A stretch of 64,000 bases of DNA from Candidatus Acidulodesulfobacterium ferriphilum (GTDB lineage Bacteria; SZUA-79; Acidulodesulfobacterales; Acidulodesulfobacteraceae): positions 540,368-604,367 of the forward strand of contig SGBD01000001.1 in assembly GCA_004195035.1 (NCBI GenBank), in the 5' to 3' direction. The translations under genes and the position numbers were made by a program. Position 1 is the stretch's first letter. Every line of letters begins with the position of its first letter. The notes beneath the pieces are model-generated. The model was not told where the DNA came from. It saw only the letters and a program-made list of their open reading frames with translations, and made no database searches. This document shows, piece after piece, positions 1 to 8,317 of the stretch.

Positions 1-761
1 GGCCTTATCACCCTTCCATATTTGATTAGCTCCGGTATATTTTTTTTCGCAAGATTTATCGGGATTGCAAATCCTATATTTTGAGCGCTATTTGCAAGTT
101 TTGCGGTATTTATGCCGATGACGCGCCCTTCATAATCTACCAACGGTCCGCCTGAATTTCCAAAGTTAATTGACGCATCCGTTTGTATTATGTTTCCGTA
201 AAATCTTGCCGAAGGAAAAAAAAGAGACCTTTTAAGGCCGCTGATTATTCCCGTGGTAACGGTCTGGTAAAGATTGTAAGGGTTTCCGATAGCCATAACC
301 CTTTCGCCGACCCTTAAGTTGTCGGAATTTCCCATAATTACAGGAATGATTGTTTTGCCGTCAGGATTAATATGAATGACGGCTATATCGGATGACGGGT
401 CGGTTCCTATAACATTTGCTCTTATATCCTTATATTTTAAAAAACTTATGTAAATTTTACCCGCATTTCCGATAACATGAAAGTTTGTAAGGATATCTCC
501 ATTCTTGCTTATAAAAAACCCTGTTCCGATGTCTTCTTCCGGCATTATAGCGCCATTTTTAAGCCTTGTAACCCCTAATACCTCGATATGCACAACACTT
601 GGCTTGAGCTTGTTAAAAAGCCGTTCGACAATGGAACCGCTTTTGCTTTTATTATTGCGGTAAGCATAAGACTGCTTTGCAAATAAATTATAGGTTAGAG
701 CCGTAAAAAAAATCAAAATTAATATTGTGAAACTATATCTATGCAGCCTCCGAAAAAACAT
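1..761 (-). CDS. HtrA/DegP-like trypsin-like serine protease (3' end beyond window)
   Basis: Envelope protein quality-control protease of the HtrA/DegP type. About 253 residues are in the window before the gene runs off the left edge, so any PDZ domain is out of sight. A hydrophobic segment at about residues 10-28 is a signal peptide or membrane anchor. The catalytic triad is visible: His95 in TNFHVIG, Asp125 in SSDIAV and Ser203 in GNSGGP. The residue before GNSGG is Phe rather than the usual Pro, a minor oddity. The ATG at 761 has a strong GGAGG just upstream and lies 23 bases inside the 3' end of the preceding gene, so the two are probably translationally coupled. The family assignment is secure; whether it is DegP, DegQ or DegS cannot be told. 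Confidence 0.88.
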   Translation of the reverse strand, partial: MFFRRLHRYSFTILILIFFTALTYNLFAKQSYAYRNNKSKSGSIVERLFNKLKPSVVHIEVLGVTRLKNGAIMPEEDIGTGFFISKNGDILTNFHVIGNAGKIYISFLKYKDIRANVIGTDPSSDIAVIHINPDGKTIIPVIMGNSDNLRVGERVMAIGNPYNLYQTVTTGIISGLKRSLFFPSARFYGNIIQTDASINFGNSGGPLVDYEGRVIGINTAKLANSAQNIGFAIPINLAKKNIPELIKYGRVIR

Positions 762-1968
762 TTTTAACCCCCCTCCACTGTTTAGCCTGATGCATAAAAG
801 CCTCCAGCCTGAGCATTAAATTGGTGCTCTCCTGACCATCAAACCATAAATTTATCCATGGAAAATTATTAAGGTCTTCCCTGAATTTTTTCGATATAGT
901 TTGCACGATGGAACCAGGCATACAATGGAAAGGATGAATGCTGACAACCCCCGAATATCCCTTTTTTGCGAAATCTATAGATTCGCCTACCGTCAGAATA
1001 GCTTCCCCGCCCAGCGATAAATCGAGATATTTCCTTGCATAGGAAAGTATTTCCTTGATGTCTGTTTCTTTATGGTTCCTGAGCAGCCTTTTAAAAGGCT
1101 TGAACATATTAGCCTCATCCTTTTTCTGGTAATAATTTACAAGGAAGCTTAAAAAGATATCCTTTACTTTTTTACTTTTAAACGCGTTTACGGCATATTC
1201 GTGAGTGGTAAAAGTTATCCACTTGTAAGTAGGAACAACGGATACTTCCCCTCCGAGCGCTTCTATCTTTTCCGTCGTAAAATTATTTGTAAATTTATTT
1301 AATCTTAAAAATATTTCGCCGACGACGCCTATAAGAGGCCTATCCACATCTTTTCTTGGAATTTCTTCAAACTTTTTGGCGCATATTTTCATTGTATCAT
1401 ATATATCATTCCCGTTTTCTACCGCATTAACTACTAAATTTATGCATTCCTTATAGGCCGATACGGCATCGCCTTTGTTGATTTCATAAGGCCTGACCCT
1501 ATACAGGGCCTTTTCTAAAGTATCTATGGCAAGGCAGCCCTGCCATGCAACCCTTCTGAAAAGAACAGCCTTATCTCCGACAAAATCTGTATATGATTTT
1601 TTGGCGCTTGGAACCAAAAATTCAACTTCATTATACCCCATATTATCTAACACTAACTCATGAAGCCTGTTATACTGGCCAAATTTACACGGACCCGGCG
1701 AGGTGGGCATAAAAAAGGCGGATCTTTTGGCGTCAAAACCCGGTTTCTCGATAACTTTTATAATATCCCCTGTGGTCACGAAACACGGCATGCATTCGTT
1801 ACCGTTAGTAAATTTAAGGCCAAAATCGAGCGTTGATTCATCCGGTTCGTCCATAACTTCGGAATCCACGCCGCATCTTCTAAATGCCGCGCTTAAAGCG
1901 TAGGCAGCATCCGACATATATGGTATATAAACCTTTTTATTAAAAATACCTGTATTTGTGTGGTGCAT
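739..1968 (-). CDS. DUF2229-type protein related to 2-hydroxyacyl-CoA dehydratase activases
   Basis: A 409-residue protein resembling the DUF2229/activase-associated proteins found with 2-hydroxyglutaryl-CoA dehydratase activators. Visible hallmarks are the cysteine cluster NECMPC (Cys59, Cys62) and PGPCKFGQYN (Cys94), plus a later MPGSIVQTI segment; such cysteines probably bind an Fe-S cluster. No ATPase activator domain or dehydratase gene is seen beside it, so the substrate is unknown. The start ATG at 1968 is supported by AAGGAG about seven bases upstream. It overlaps the start of the HtrA gene downstream by 23 bases, suggesting one transcript. It could also be a benzoyl-CoA-reductase-type subunit; the exact role is inference. 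Confidence 0.7.
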   Translation of the reverse strand: MHHTNTGIFNKKVYIPYMSDAAYALSAAFRRCGVDSEVMDEPDESTLDFGLKFTNGNECMPCFVTTGDIIKVIEKPGFDAKRSAFFMPTSPGPCKFGQYNRLHELVLDNMGYNEVEFLVPSAKKSYTDFVGDKAVLFRRVAWQGCLAIDTLEKALYRVRPYEINKGDAVSAYKECINLVVNAVENGNDIYDTMKICAKKFEEIPRKDVDRPLIGVVGEIFLRLNKFTNNFTTEKIEALGGEVSVVPTYKWITFTTHEYAVNAFKSKKVKDIFLSFLVNYYQKKDEANMFKPFKRLLRNHKETDIKEILSYARKYLDLSLGGEAILTVGESIDFAKKGYSGVVSIHPFHCMPGSIVQTISKKFREDLNNFPWINLWFDGQESTNLMLRLEAFMHQAKQWRGVKNVFSEAA

Positions 1969-2235
1969 ATAATCTCCTTAAGATATTGCCAATTAGTTTT
2001 TGATATATAGTTCTTTATATTATATTACATTTATACTACAACACCATAATAAAGTCAAATTAGCGCCGTTGCCCAAATCCTGATAAATTAGATTTTCAAG
2101 TACTTTTAATTCATATCTCTTGAAAATATTCTTTCTTTTTATTAAAATTTAATTGCTTCAATAAAATTGAACTGAATAATTCATAAACTTAATTCCTATC
2201 TAATGCCTGATCCGATAAATTAAACGGCAAATTAA

Positions 2236-3204
2236 ATGATTTTTTTAAAGAAGGTTTTAATTATTTATAATCCAAAATCCGGACGGTTTTCCGAAGACAA
2301 GCTGTCTTATATTTTAAATTTCTTCAAGAGTAAAAATATCCTGACATATCCCTTAAATATGATTGAAAGGCCTATTAAAAAAAATCTTGCGAATTTTTTT
2401 GATATGGTTTTAGTAGCCGGAGGAGACGGAAGTTTAAATTATGTTATAAATAATTTAGTTTTCTCGGATATTCCGATCGCCCATTTGCCTACGGGAACGG
2501 TCAATCTTTTTGCCCTGGAAAACAAAACCCCTTACTCTTTGGGCGAAGCGCTTAACGAAATTATATACAAATACAAACCTGTTAAAATAAATCTGGGAAA
2601 AGCTAACGAGCAATATTTTATCGCCATGGTCGGAATTGGCCTTGATGCCTTTATCGTTAAAAGTATGGAAGAAAAAATAAGAAAGAGCAAGAAAAGGATA
2701 TACAATAATTCTATAAAATATCTTAACTACATATGTAACATAATAAAAATATCCGGAAATTATAAATTTTACGACTTATCTTTAAATGTAATAGATAGCG
2801 GTAATACCGGAGATTCTAATGCTCACGGTTTTGAGAGGCGGGAACTGCACTATGCCAAAGAGATTATTGTTTCGAATATAAGATATTACGGCGGACCGTT
2901 TAAAGTATTTCCTAAAAACTCGCCTTTAGACGATAAGTTCGATATAAGATTGGTAAAAGATGTAAATAACAGGATACAGACTATATTTTCTATACTAAAA
3001 TCACTGACGCTTTACAAAAAATATGAAGATAACCCCGATTTTTACATAAAGGCAGGTAAAATTTATATATCATCTTTGGATCCGGCGCAAAACGAAAAAA
3101 TATATTACCAATGTGACGGGGAATTTGCTGGAACGCTGCCTGTAGAAATAGAAAAGGTAAATAACGCGGTAACCATGCTCGTAAATCCGGCCTCATTCCT
3201 TTAA
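2236..3204 (+). CDS. Diacylglycerol kinase family lipid kinase
   Basis: Cytoplasmic lipid kinase of the DAGK-catalytic/YegS/LCB5 family, which phosphorylates a diacylglycerol- or sphingoid-like lipid using ATP. The nucleotide-binding motifs are clear: NPKSGR at residues 12-17, GGDGS at 62-66 and PTGTVN at 85-90. The length (322 aa) is normal. The gene is transcribed divergently from the activase-like gene and converges on the glcF-like gene, whose 3' end it overlaps by 12 bases. No strong Shine-Dalgarno sequence precedes the ATG; the next in-frame candidates would remove the NPKSGR region, so this start is kept. Lipid specificity cannot be read from sequence. Confidence 0.85.
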   Translation: MIFLKKVLIIYNPKSGRFSEDKLSYILNFFKSKNILTYPLNMIERPIKKNLANFFDMVLVAGGDGSLNYVINNLVFSDIPIAHLPTGTVNLFALENKTPYSLGEALNEIIYKYKPVKINLGKANEQYFIAMVGIGLDAFIVKSMEEKIRKSKKRIYNNSIKYLNYICNIIKISGNYKFYDLSLNVIDSGNTGDSNAHGFERRELHYAKEIIVSNIRYYGGPFKVFPKNSPLDDKFDIRLVKDVNNRIQTIFSILKSLTLYKKYEDNPDFYIKAGKIYISSLDPAQNEKIYYQCDGEFAGTLPVEIEKVNNAVTMLVNPASFL

Positions 3205-4470
3205 GCTCTGCGCATAAATGCTTATTAAGTGATTTACGGGTATCGCATCTTTTTCTTTTAAAATGCCCCTTTGATCGCTTAAAGAAAACATACAGCCGGA
3301 ACAAGATGTCAAAATATTTTGAGGGGATGCTTCTTTAATTTCCTCAAATTTTCGCCTCGTTATCTCTTTGGAAAAATCGTAATGCCTTATATTGAACATG
3401 CCGCCGTTGCCGCAGCAATAGTTATGTTTCAACGGCTTTAATTTTAAGCCGTTAATTTTGTCCGCAATCAGCCCTGCTTCCCCTATTAAACTTTCGCTAT
3501 AAGACGACGGCTTAAATCCGGGCAGATTAGAAAGATGGCAGGGGATATGAAATACCGCATCTGTATCCTTTTTTAGTTTCCCCGTTTTTATATTAACGCC
3601 TCTTTTTTCCAAGATTTTGAAAAACGACCAGATATTAAGCAATTTTTTTGAAAAATTTAAAACCTCGCTATAACCCTCGTCATTTTCATTAAAATACAAA
3701 GGATAAAGGTTATTTATGGAGTAGGAACATGATGCGCAGGATGTAATTATATAATCTATATCCTTATCCTTAAAGGCATTGACATTATTGAGAGCGAGGT
3801 CTTTAAACGACTTTATGTCTCCGCTTGATATAAAAGGCAGGCCGCAGCAGCCCTGATTTGCGGGAACAAAAACCGAAACCCCGTTTTTTATTAAAGACGA
3901 AACGGTATCCCTTGATATTTGAGGATATATGCTGTTAAATACGCATCCGCTAAAATAACCGGCTCTAATTTCCTCCCTTTTACCGCTTGCGTCTGCGCCT
4001 TCTGCTTTAAACCGGTAATCCCTGCCGGAGATAAAAGCTTTACCCTGAGGATTCGGCGCAAATCGCCTGCTAAGTTGATTTACGAGCGGAATGTTTGCAA
4101 TTTTTAAGGCGGATTTTAATAAAATTTTCCTTTTATTTTTAAGGGCTTTAAGCGCTATAGCGGAAACCGAAAATTTATTATCCTGAAACTTATTTAATTT
4201 AATCTTTTCGTTTATTATCAAATTTCCTATTTTAACATCGTTCGGGCAGACTTTAACGCATCTCCCGCATAAAAGGCAGGTTGACATAGCTTCCGCAACC
4301 TTTGAAACCTTTAACGGCATCGTATCCGCGTTATCGGTTAAAATTAACCGGACCCTGCCCCTCGGGCTATAAAATTCGTTTAAGCTTATATTATATGTCG
4401 GACAAACAGGAAGGCATTTGCCGCAGTGGACGCAATTCAGGTAACTTATATCTTTATCTTCCAATTCCAA
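3193..4470 (-). CDS. glcF: (Fe-S)-binding oxidoreductase subunit, GlcF-like
   Basis: Iron-sulfur subunit of a glycolate/D-lactate-type dehydrogenase. Two 4Fe-4S ferredoxin motifs are visible: Cys13-x2-Cys16-x2-Cys19-x3-Cys23, and Cys65-x2-Cys68-x2-Cys71-x3-Cys75. Two CCG domains follow, with CCGLPF near residue 210 and YCCGNGG near 350, closing with SCSGC. This is the GlcF/LldE/HdrD arrangement that passes electrons from a flavin partner to the quinone pool or another acceptor. The FAD subunit is encoded immediately upstream on the same strand, 89 bases away. The substrate (glycolate, D-lactate or another 2-hydroxyacid) is not determined by the sequence, so the symbol is by family only. Confidence 0.85.
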   Translation of the reverse strand: MELEDKDISYLNCVHCGKCLPVCPTYNISLNEFYSPRGRVRLILTDNADTMPLKVSKVAEAMSTCLLCGRCVKVCPNDVKIGNLIINEKIKLNKFQDNKFSVSAIALKALKNKRKILLKSALKIANIPLVNQLSRRFAPNPQGKAFISGRDYRFKAEGADASGKREEIRAGYFSGCVFNSIYPQISRDTVSSLIKNGVSVFVPANQGCCGLPFISSGDIKSFKDLALNNVNAFKDKDIDYIITSCASCSYSINNLYPLYFNENDEGYSEVLNFSKKLLNIWSFFKILEKRGVNIKTGKLKKDTDAVFHIPCHLSNLPGFKPSSYSESLIGEAGLIADKINGLKLKPLKHNYCCGNGGMFNIRHYDFSKEITRRKFEEIKEASPQNILTSCSGCMFSLSDQRGILKEKDAIPVNHLISIYAQSLKE

Positions 4471-4487
4471 TTAATAAAACTCCTTTT

Positions 4488-4516
4488 TGTCATTCCTGCA
4501 TAAGCGAAAATCCAGA
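4488..4516. repeat. Decayed copy of the ATTCCCGC palindromic repeat
   Basis: The stretch beginning GTCATTCCTGC and ending AATCCAG in the glcD-glcF gap matches one arm of the REP-like repeat seen intact at 5963-6051, with mutations in the stem that break the palindrome. It is probably an old, eroded copy. Confidence 0.6.
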
Positions 4517-4559
4517 GTATCTATAAAAAACTAAAAGGCGGCGGCCGTTAATGTTTGGA

Positions 4560-5933
4560 TTAGAATATCTTGCCGGGATTGATTATATTTTGCGGGTCGA
4601 ATACCTTTTTTATATTTTTTAAAATATTCATGTAGTAATCGTTATATTTTAATTTCATAAACTCCTTTTTTTCCAGCCCGATTCCATGTTCTCCAGACAA
4701 GCTTCCGCCCGCTTCAACCGTTTTCTTTAAAATCTCAAATTTTGCCTTCTCGCCCCTTTTAATCATATCCGCGTCATCTTTATTTAACATAATATTCACA
4801 TGAATATTTCCATCGCCGAAGTGTCCAAAATTTATTATAGGAATATTATATGTTTTTGACGCCTCCTCTATGAAAGACAGCATAAAGGTAATTTTATTTA
4901 TCGGGACGGCTATGTCGTTATTTATCTTCAGGTTTCCATACCTCCTTAAAGACGGGGATATAGCCTTTCTTGCCTCCATTATAATCTTTTTCTCCTCTTC
5001 GTTGCCCGAAGAAAAAAGAAAAACCGGCGAAAATTCTTTTAATATCTTTTCGTATTCCGCGATAGACTTGTCAACCTCGATTTGAGAACCGTCCGCCTCT
5101 ATAATAAACAGAAAAGCCCCTTCTATTTTTATTATGTCGCTTTTGAAATAACTTTTAACCGATTCAATCGAGGATTTATCCATAAATTCTAACATTGACG
5201 GCCTGTTCCCAAGTTTTAACAAAGAAATGGCTGCGTTAAAACCGTTGTCTATATTGTCAAACGATACTAAAATTAATAAATTTGTATCAGGCTTGGATAA
5301 AAATTTTAGCGTAATCTTGGAAAAAAGGCCCAGCGTCCCCTCGGAACCAACCATAAGCTGTGTAAGATTGTATCCCGAAACATTTTTAACGGCCTTTGAG
5401 CCTGTATTTATTATTTCGCCGTCTCCGGTAATCACTTCGAGAGCCGCAACATAATCTTTCGTAACGCCGTATTTTACCGCGCTTGGCCCCCCGGAACACT
5501 CGGCAACATTACCCCCGATTGTGGAAAATTCATAACTTGCAGGGTCTGGTGGATAAAAATATCCCTTATCCGCCAGATATGATTTTAAATCCGCGTTTAT
5601 AACCCCAGGCTCGACGGTAACAAACATATTTTCTTCATCTATTTCCAAAATATGATTCATTTTTGTGAATGAAACCACGACCCCGCCTTTTAAAGGCAGG
5701 CTGCCGCCCGAAAATCCGCTTCCCGCACCCCTTCCGACAACGGGGGTATCGTATTTTAAACATAATTTGACTATCTTAGATATTTCTTCGGCATTAAGCG
5801 GAAATACAACGACATCGGGCATAAAATCTTTTGATGTGGCATCGTAGGAATAACAAAGAAGTTCCTCTTTTTCGGATAAAACCCTGCTTCTGCCCAACAG
5901 CTCTTCAAATTCGCCTATAAGTTTTTGATTCAT
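4560..5933 (-). CDS. glcD: FAD-binding oxidase, GlcD-like subunit
   Basis: FAD-linked subunit of a glycolate/D-lactate-type dehydrogenase (457 aa, normal for the family). The N-terminal PCMH-type FAD-binding domain shows VVGRGAGSGFSGGSLP at about residues 66-81. The C-terminal FAD oxidase domain shows GHFGDGNIHVN near 370 and SGEHGIGLEKKEF near 413, and ends in INPGKIF. It oxidises a 2-hydroxyacid to the 2-oxoacid and hands electrons to the GlcF-like subunit encoded just downstream. No obvious Shine-Dalgarno site precedes the ATG at 5933. GlcE is absent, which favours a two-subunit D-lactate or 2-hydroxyacid dehydrogenase over classical GlcDEF; this is inference. Confidence 0.85.
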   Translation of the reverse strand: MNQKLIGEFEELLGRSRVLSEKEELLCYSYDATSKDFMPDVVVFPLNAEEISKIVKLCLKYDTPVVGRGAGSGFSGGSLPLKGGVVVSFTKMNHILEIDEENMFVTVEPGVINADLKSYLADKGYFYPPDPASYEFSTIGGNVAECSGGPSAVKYGVTKDYVAALEVITGDGEIINTGSKAVKNVSGYNLTQLMVGSEGTLGLFSKITLKFLSKPDTNLLILVSFDNIDNGFNAAISLLKLGNRPSMLEFMDKSSIESVKSYFKSDIIKIEGAFLFIIEADGSQIEVDKSIAEYEKILKEFSPVFLFSSGNEEEKKIIMEARKAISPSLRRYGNLKINNDIAVPINKITFMLSFIEEASKTYNIPIINFGHFGDGNIHVNIMLNKDDADMIKRGEKAKFEILKKTVEAGGSLSGEHGIGLEKKEFMKLKYNDYYMNILKNIKKVFDPQNIINPGKIF

Positions 5934-5962
5934 AATTTCATAAATAATCGGATTACTTTTTC

Positions 5963-6051
5963 TTCTGGATTCCCGCCTTTGCGGGAATGACGCTTAAGGG
6001 AGAAATGAAAGTAACTTATAAAGTCATTCCCGCAAAGGCGGGAATCCAGAA
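5963..6051. repeat. REP-like palindromic repeat pair
   Basis: Two inverted copies of a 29-base unit (5963-5991 and 6023-6051) form a perfect long inverted repeat. The unit begins TTCTGGATTCCCGCC and ends GCGGGAATGAC, and each is itself a small hairpin (ATTCCCGC with GCGGGAAT). Related copies occur at 10196, 23712/23773 and 47009/47070. This is typical of REP/BIME elements lying between genes. Confidence 0.9.
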
Positions 6052-6110
6052 ATACTAAATAATGTAAATATTTAAATAGTTTATATTGCAAGATTAAGGT
6101 TATTAATTTT

Positions 6111-6743
6111 TTATCTTTCTTTTATCGCCTCCGCAACCTGTTTAAAAGCGATTGCCCTGTGGGATATTTTATTTTTCTCCGAAGAATCCACCTGCGCAAC
6201 GGTTTTGTTAAATTCCGGAACAAAAAAAACAGGATCGTAACCAAAACCCTTTGTGCCGCTTATCTTATTTGAAATAGACCCTTTTAGTTCTCCCTCGAAA
6301 TACCGAAATGAGCGTCTTTTTATATCATACAGACAAGCAAGGCAGACAAATTTGGCGCGCCTGTTTTCTACGCAGTCTTTCTTTGCCCTCATCGTATCAA
6401 GCAGCTTATTAATGTTTTCGATATCCGAAGCATTTTCGCCGGCATATCTTGCCGTAAAAAGACCGGGAGCGCCTCCCAAACACTCAACCTCCAATCCCGA
6501 ATCCTCTCCTGCTATGTAGTCCAGGCTCATTTCCGAATCCAATTCCGGATTTTCGTTTAAAAATTTTACATAACCTTCTACTTTAATTTTAGCATTTTCT
6601 TTATAGGTTTTCCCATTTTCGATTACGTCTACCTGAAAACTTTTATCTAAGAAAATAATATTACGCCCGGCAAAATTACCCATTATCGATTTAATCTCTT
6701 GAAACTTATGGGTATTTCCTGTAGCTATTAATATATTAATCAT
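6111..6743 (-). CDS. rdgB: XTP/dITP diphosphatase (RdgB/HAM1)
   Basis: Cleans the nucleotide pool by hydrolysing dITP and XTP to monophosphates, preventing their incorporation into DNA. Family motifs are all present: ATGNTHKFQEI near the N-terminus, EDSGLEVE with GGAPGLFTARYAG in the middle, GTKGFGYDPVF near residue 163 and KNKISHRAIAF near the end. The length (210 aa) is typical. It lies downstream of rph in the same direction, the common rph-rdgB arrangement. The ATG at 6743 has no clear Shine-Dalgarno site. Assignment is firm. Confidence 0.95.
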   Translation of the reverse strand: MINILIATGNTHKFQEIKSIMGNFAGRNIIFLDKSFQVDVIENGKTYKENAKIKVEGYVKFLNENPELDSEMSLDYIAGEDSGLEVECLGGAPGLFTARYAGENASDIENINKLLDTMRAKKDCVENRRAKFVCLACLYDIKRRSFRYFEGELKGSISNKISGTKGFGYDPVFFVPEFNKTVAQVDSSEKNKISHRAIAFKQVAEAIKER

Positions 6744-6803
6744 TTATTTTATTTAGTAAAAAATACGGAAAATTTATTTATGTTTATTTATTTAGAAAGG
6801 AAA

Positions 6804-7529
6804 CTACATTACGCCGTCTATCGCCTTTTGCTGCAGTTCCGTGATTTTCGATACGGCGCTTTTTGAAAGTTCGTAAAGTTTCGTCAGCATATCTAATTCA
6901 ATAGGCGTTTTTTCCGCACACCCTTGAACCTCGATTATCTTCCCAGACCCCGTTAAAACAAAGTTAAAATCCAGCTCGGCAACGGAATCTTCCGAATAAT
7001 CGAGATCAACTAAAATTTCACCCTTTACTATTCCGATACTGATAGCTGCCGCCGAGTCATAAAAAGGCATTTTTTCGATATCGCCCTGTTTAATAAGATT
7101 TAAGAATGCCAGATAAGCGGCGACATATGCCCCTGTTATCGAAGCCGTTCTTGTCCCGCCGTCCGCGCTTATAACATCGCAATCTATTAATATGGTTATG
7201 TCTGGAAAATCGGAAAAATTAATAACGGATCTGAGCGACCTCCCGATTAACCTTTGTATTTCCTGCGCTCTTCCGTTAATCCTTCCTTTGACCGAATCCC
7301 TCGGTATCCTGTTTTGCGCCGACCTCGGAAGCATGGAATATTCGGCTGTCAGCCATCCTTCCCCTTTATCTTTTAAAAACGGGGGTACCTTATAATCTAC
7401 GGAAGCGGTACAAATAACCTTAGTGTCCCCTGTCTCGATTAAACACGAACCTTCGGCATATTTCATATAATTCGGCGTTATTACCATCGGCCTCGCTTCG
7501 CCGCTTAACCTGTTTTTCTTTCTTGCCAA
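6804..7529 (-). CDS. rph: Ribonuclease PH
   Basis: Phosphorolytic 3'-to-5' exoribonuclease that trims tRNA 3' ends. The protein shows the RNase PH fold with CTASV, LTAEYSMLPR and INGRAQEIQRLIGRSLR segments and the SADGGTRTASITGAY core. I chose a TTG start at 7529 because AGGAG lies seven bases upstream and the protein then has the usual 241 residues. A GTG at 7550 is the alternative and would add seven residues without a good ribosome site. The start region overlaps or abuts the end of the TusA-like gene (stop at 7541-7543), so the two are likely co-translated. rdgB follows. Confidence 0.93.
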   Translation of the reverse strand: MARKKNRLSGEARPMVITPNYMKYAEGSCLIETGDTKVICTASVDYKVPPFLKDKGEGWLTAEYSMLPRSAQNRIPRDSVKGRINGRAQEIQRLIGRSLRSVINFSDFPDITILIDCDVISADGGTRTASITGAYVAAYLAFLNLIKQGDIEKMPFYDSAAAISIGIVKGEILVDLDYSEDSVAELDFNFVLTGSGKIIEVQGCAEKTPIELDMLTKLYELSKSAVSKITELQQKAIDGVM

Positions 7530-7540
7530 AGTATTTTCTC

Positions 7541-7798
7541 CTATTCCCACTTTTTATTCTTAATAAAAAATATGTAAAGGTCTTTCAAGTTAATTACATT
7601 AAGCAATTTTACATTAATAAGCGAACATAACGCAGGAATATCGTTTAATAAAGAATTCTTATCCGAAATTACCATTAAAACATCATCCTGTTTTAAAACT
7701 TTAAGTTTTTGGACGACCGCCCAAACAGGCGGCCCTCAGCAAAGCCCCCTAATATCGAGGCTGATGTTTCCATAATTTAAGTAAGATTTGTCCTCCAT
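7541..7798 (-). CDS. TusA/SirA-family protein with in-frame TGA at the catalytic cysteine (candidate selenoprotein)
   Basis: An 85-codon gene that standard callers would split, because codon 21 (7736-7738) is TGA. Read through, the protein aligns with TusA: LDIRGLC-U-GPPVWAVVQKL matches the family pattern RGLxCPxPV, with the TGA on the conserved sulfur-carrying cysteine. The rest is also family-like (KQDDVLMVISDK, LLNDIPALCS, LKDLYIFFIKNKK) and ends at TAG. The ATG at 7798 has a strong AAGGAG six bases upstream. It lies between nusB and rph, 42 bases after nusB, and its 3' end runs into the rph start. TGA is used as an ordinary stop elsewhere here (cas1, trmD), so this is not a code change. 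A SECIS-like hairpin follows the TGA. The most likely reading is a selenocysteine-containing TusA-like redox or sulfur/selenium-transfer protein; a decayed pseudogene is the alternative. Confidence 0.8.
7708..7738 (-). promoter_or_regulatory. Candidate bacterial SECIS element
   Basis: On the minus strand, the UGA at 7736-7738 is followed by a hairpin at 7708-7725. Its seven base pairs (UUUGGGC with GUCCAAA, one G-U pair) close a GGUC tetraloop at 7715-7718. The loop starts 17 bases after the UGA. The known E. coli fdhF SECIS also presents GGUC in its apical loop at nearly the same distance. A competing, more GC-rich hairpin (GGCCGCC with GGCGGUC) can form closer to the UGA. Confidence 0.72.
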
Positions 7799-7840
7799 TT
7801 TTTCTCCTTAATATTTTTTCTCCTTAATTAATTTAGCCGC

Positions 7841-8275
7841 TCAAGCCGCTTTAAGCGCTGCATCTAAAATACCGTTGACAAAAGAAGGGGATTCATCGTT
7901 TCCAAATTTTTTAGCTATTTCCACGGATTCGTTGATAATAACATTTTTAGGTGTTTCAGGATGAAATAAAATCTCGTAAAGCGACAGTCTTAGAAGATTT
8001 CTGTCAATTCTTGACATCCTTTCTATCGACCAATTTTTTGATACCTTTTTAATAATGTTGTCTATCTTTTCTAAATTAAGCAATGTCCCTTGGGAAATAT
8101 CGAAAAAAAAATCGTAAATCTGGGATGTGTCCTTTTTAAATCCGTCTCTAATAAGACTTTCCGAAGCAAAATCATTATAAAAACTTCTTATTTTATAATC
8201 TAACCCGTTTATATCCCCATCCGTTTCATATAAAAACTGCAATGCCAGTTCCCGTGCCTTTCTTCTTTTTGTCAT
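7841..8275 (-). CDS. nusB: Transcription antitermination factor NusB
   Basis: Small RNA-binding protein (144 aa) that, with NusE/S10, promotes antitermination of rRNA transcription. The sequence has the NusB signature: RRKARELALQFLYE at the N-terminus, SRIDRNLLRLSLYEILF in the middle, and INESVEIAKKFG with SFVNGILDAAL at the end. It follows ribH (8318) by 42 bases in the same direction, the widespread ribH-nusB arrangement. Downstream is the TusA-like gene. Assignment is firm. Confidence 0.95.
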   Translation of the reverse strand: MTKRRKARELALQFLYETDGDINGLDYKIRSFYNDFASESLIRDGFKKDTSQIYDFFFDISQGTLLNLEKIDNIIKKVSKNWSIERMSRIDRNLLRLSLYEILFHPETPKNVIINESVEIAKKFGNDESPSFVNGILDAALKAA

Positions 8276-8317
8276 AAAATATTAATTAAAGCTGCATTAT
8301 AAAAATATATGTTGGAT

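Noticed and set aside
7736-7738. TGA in the TusA-like gene explained by an alternative genetic code
   Set aside because: TGA clearly acts as stop for other genes in the window (cas1, rpsP, trmD, the phasin-like gene), so only context-dependent recoding or a pseudogene remains.
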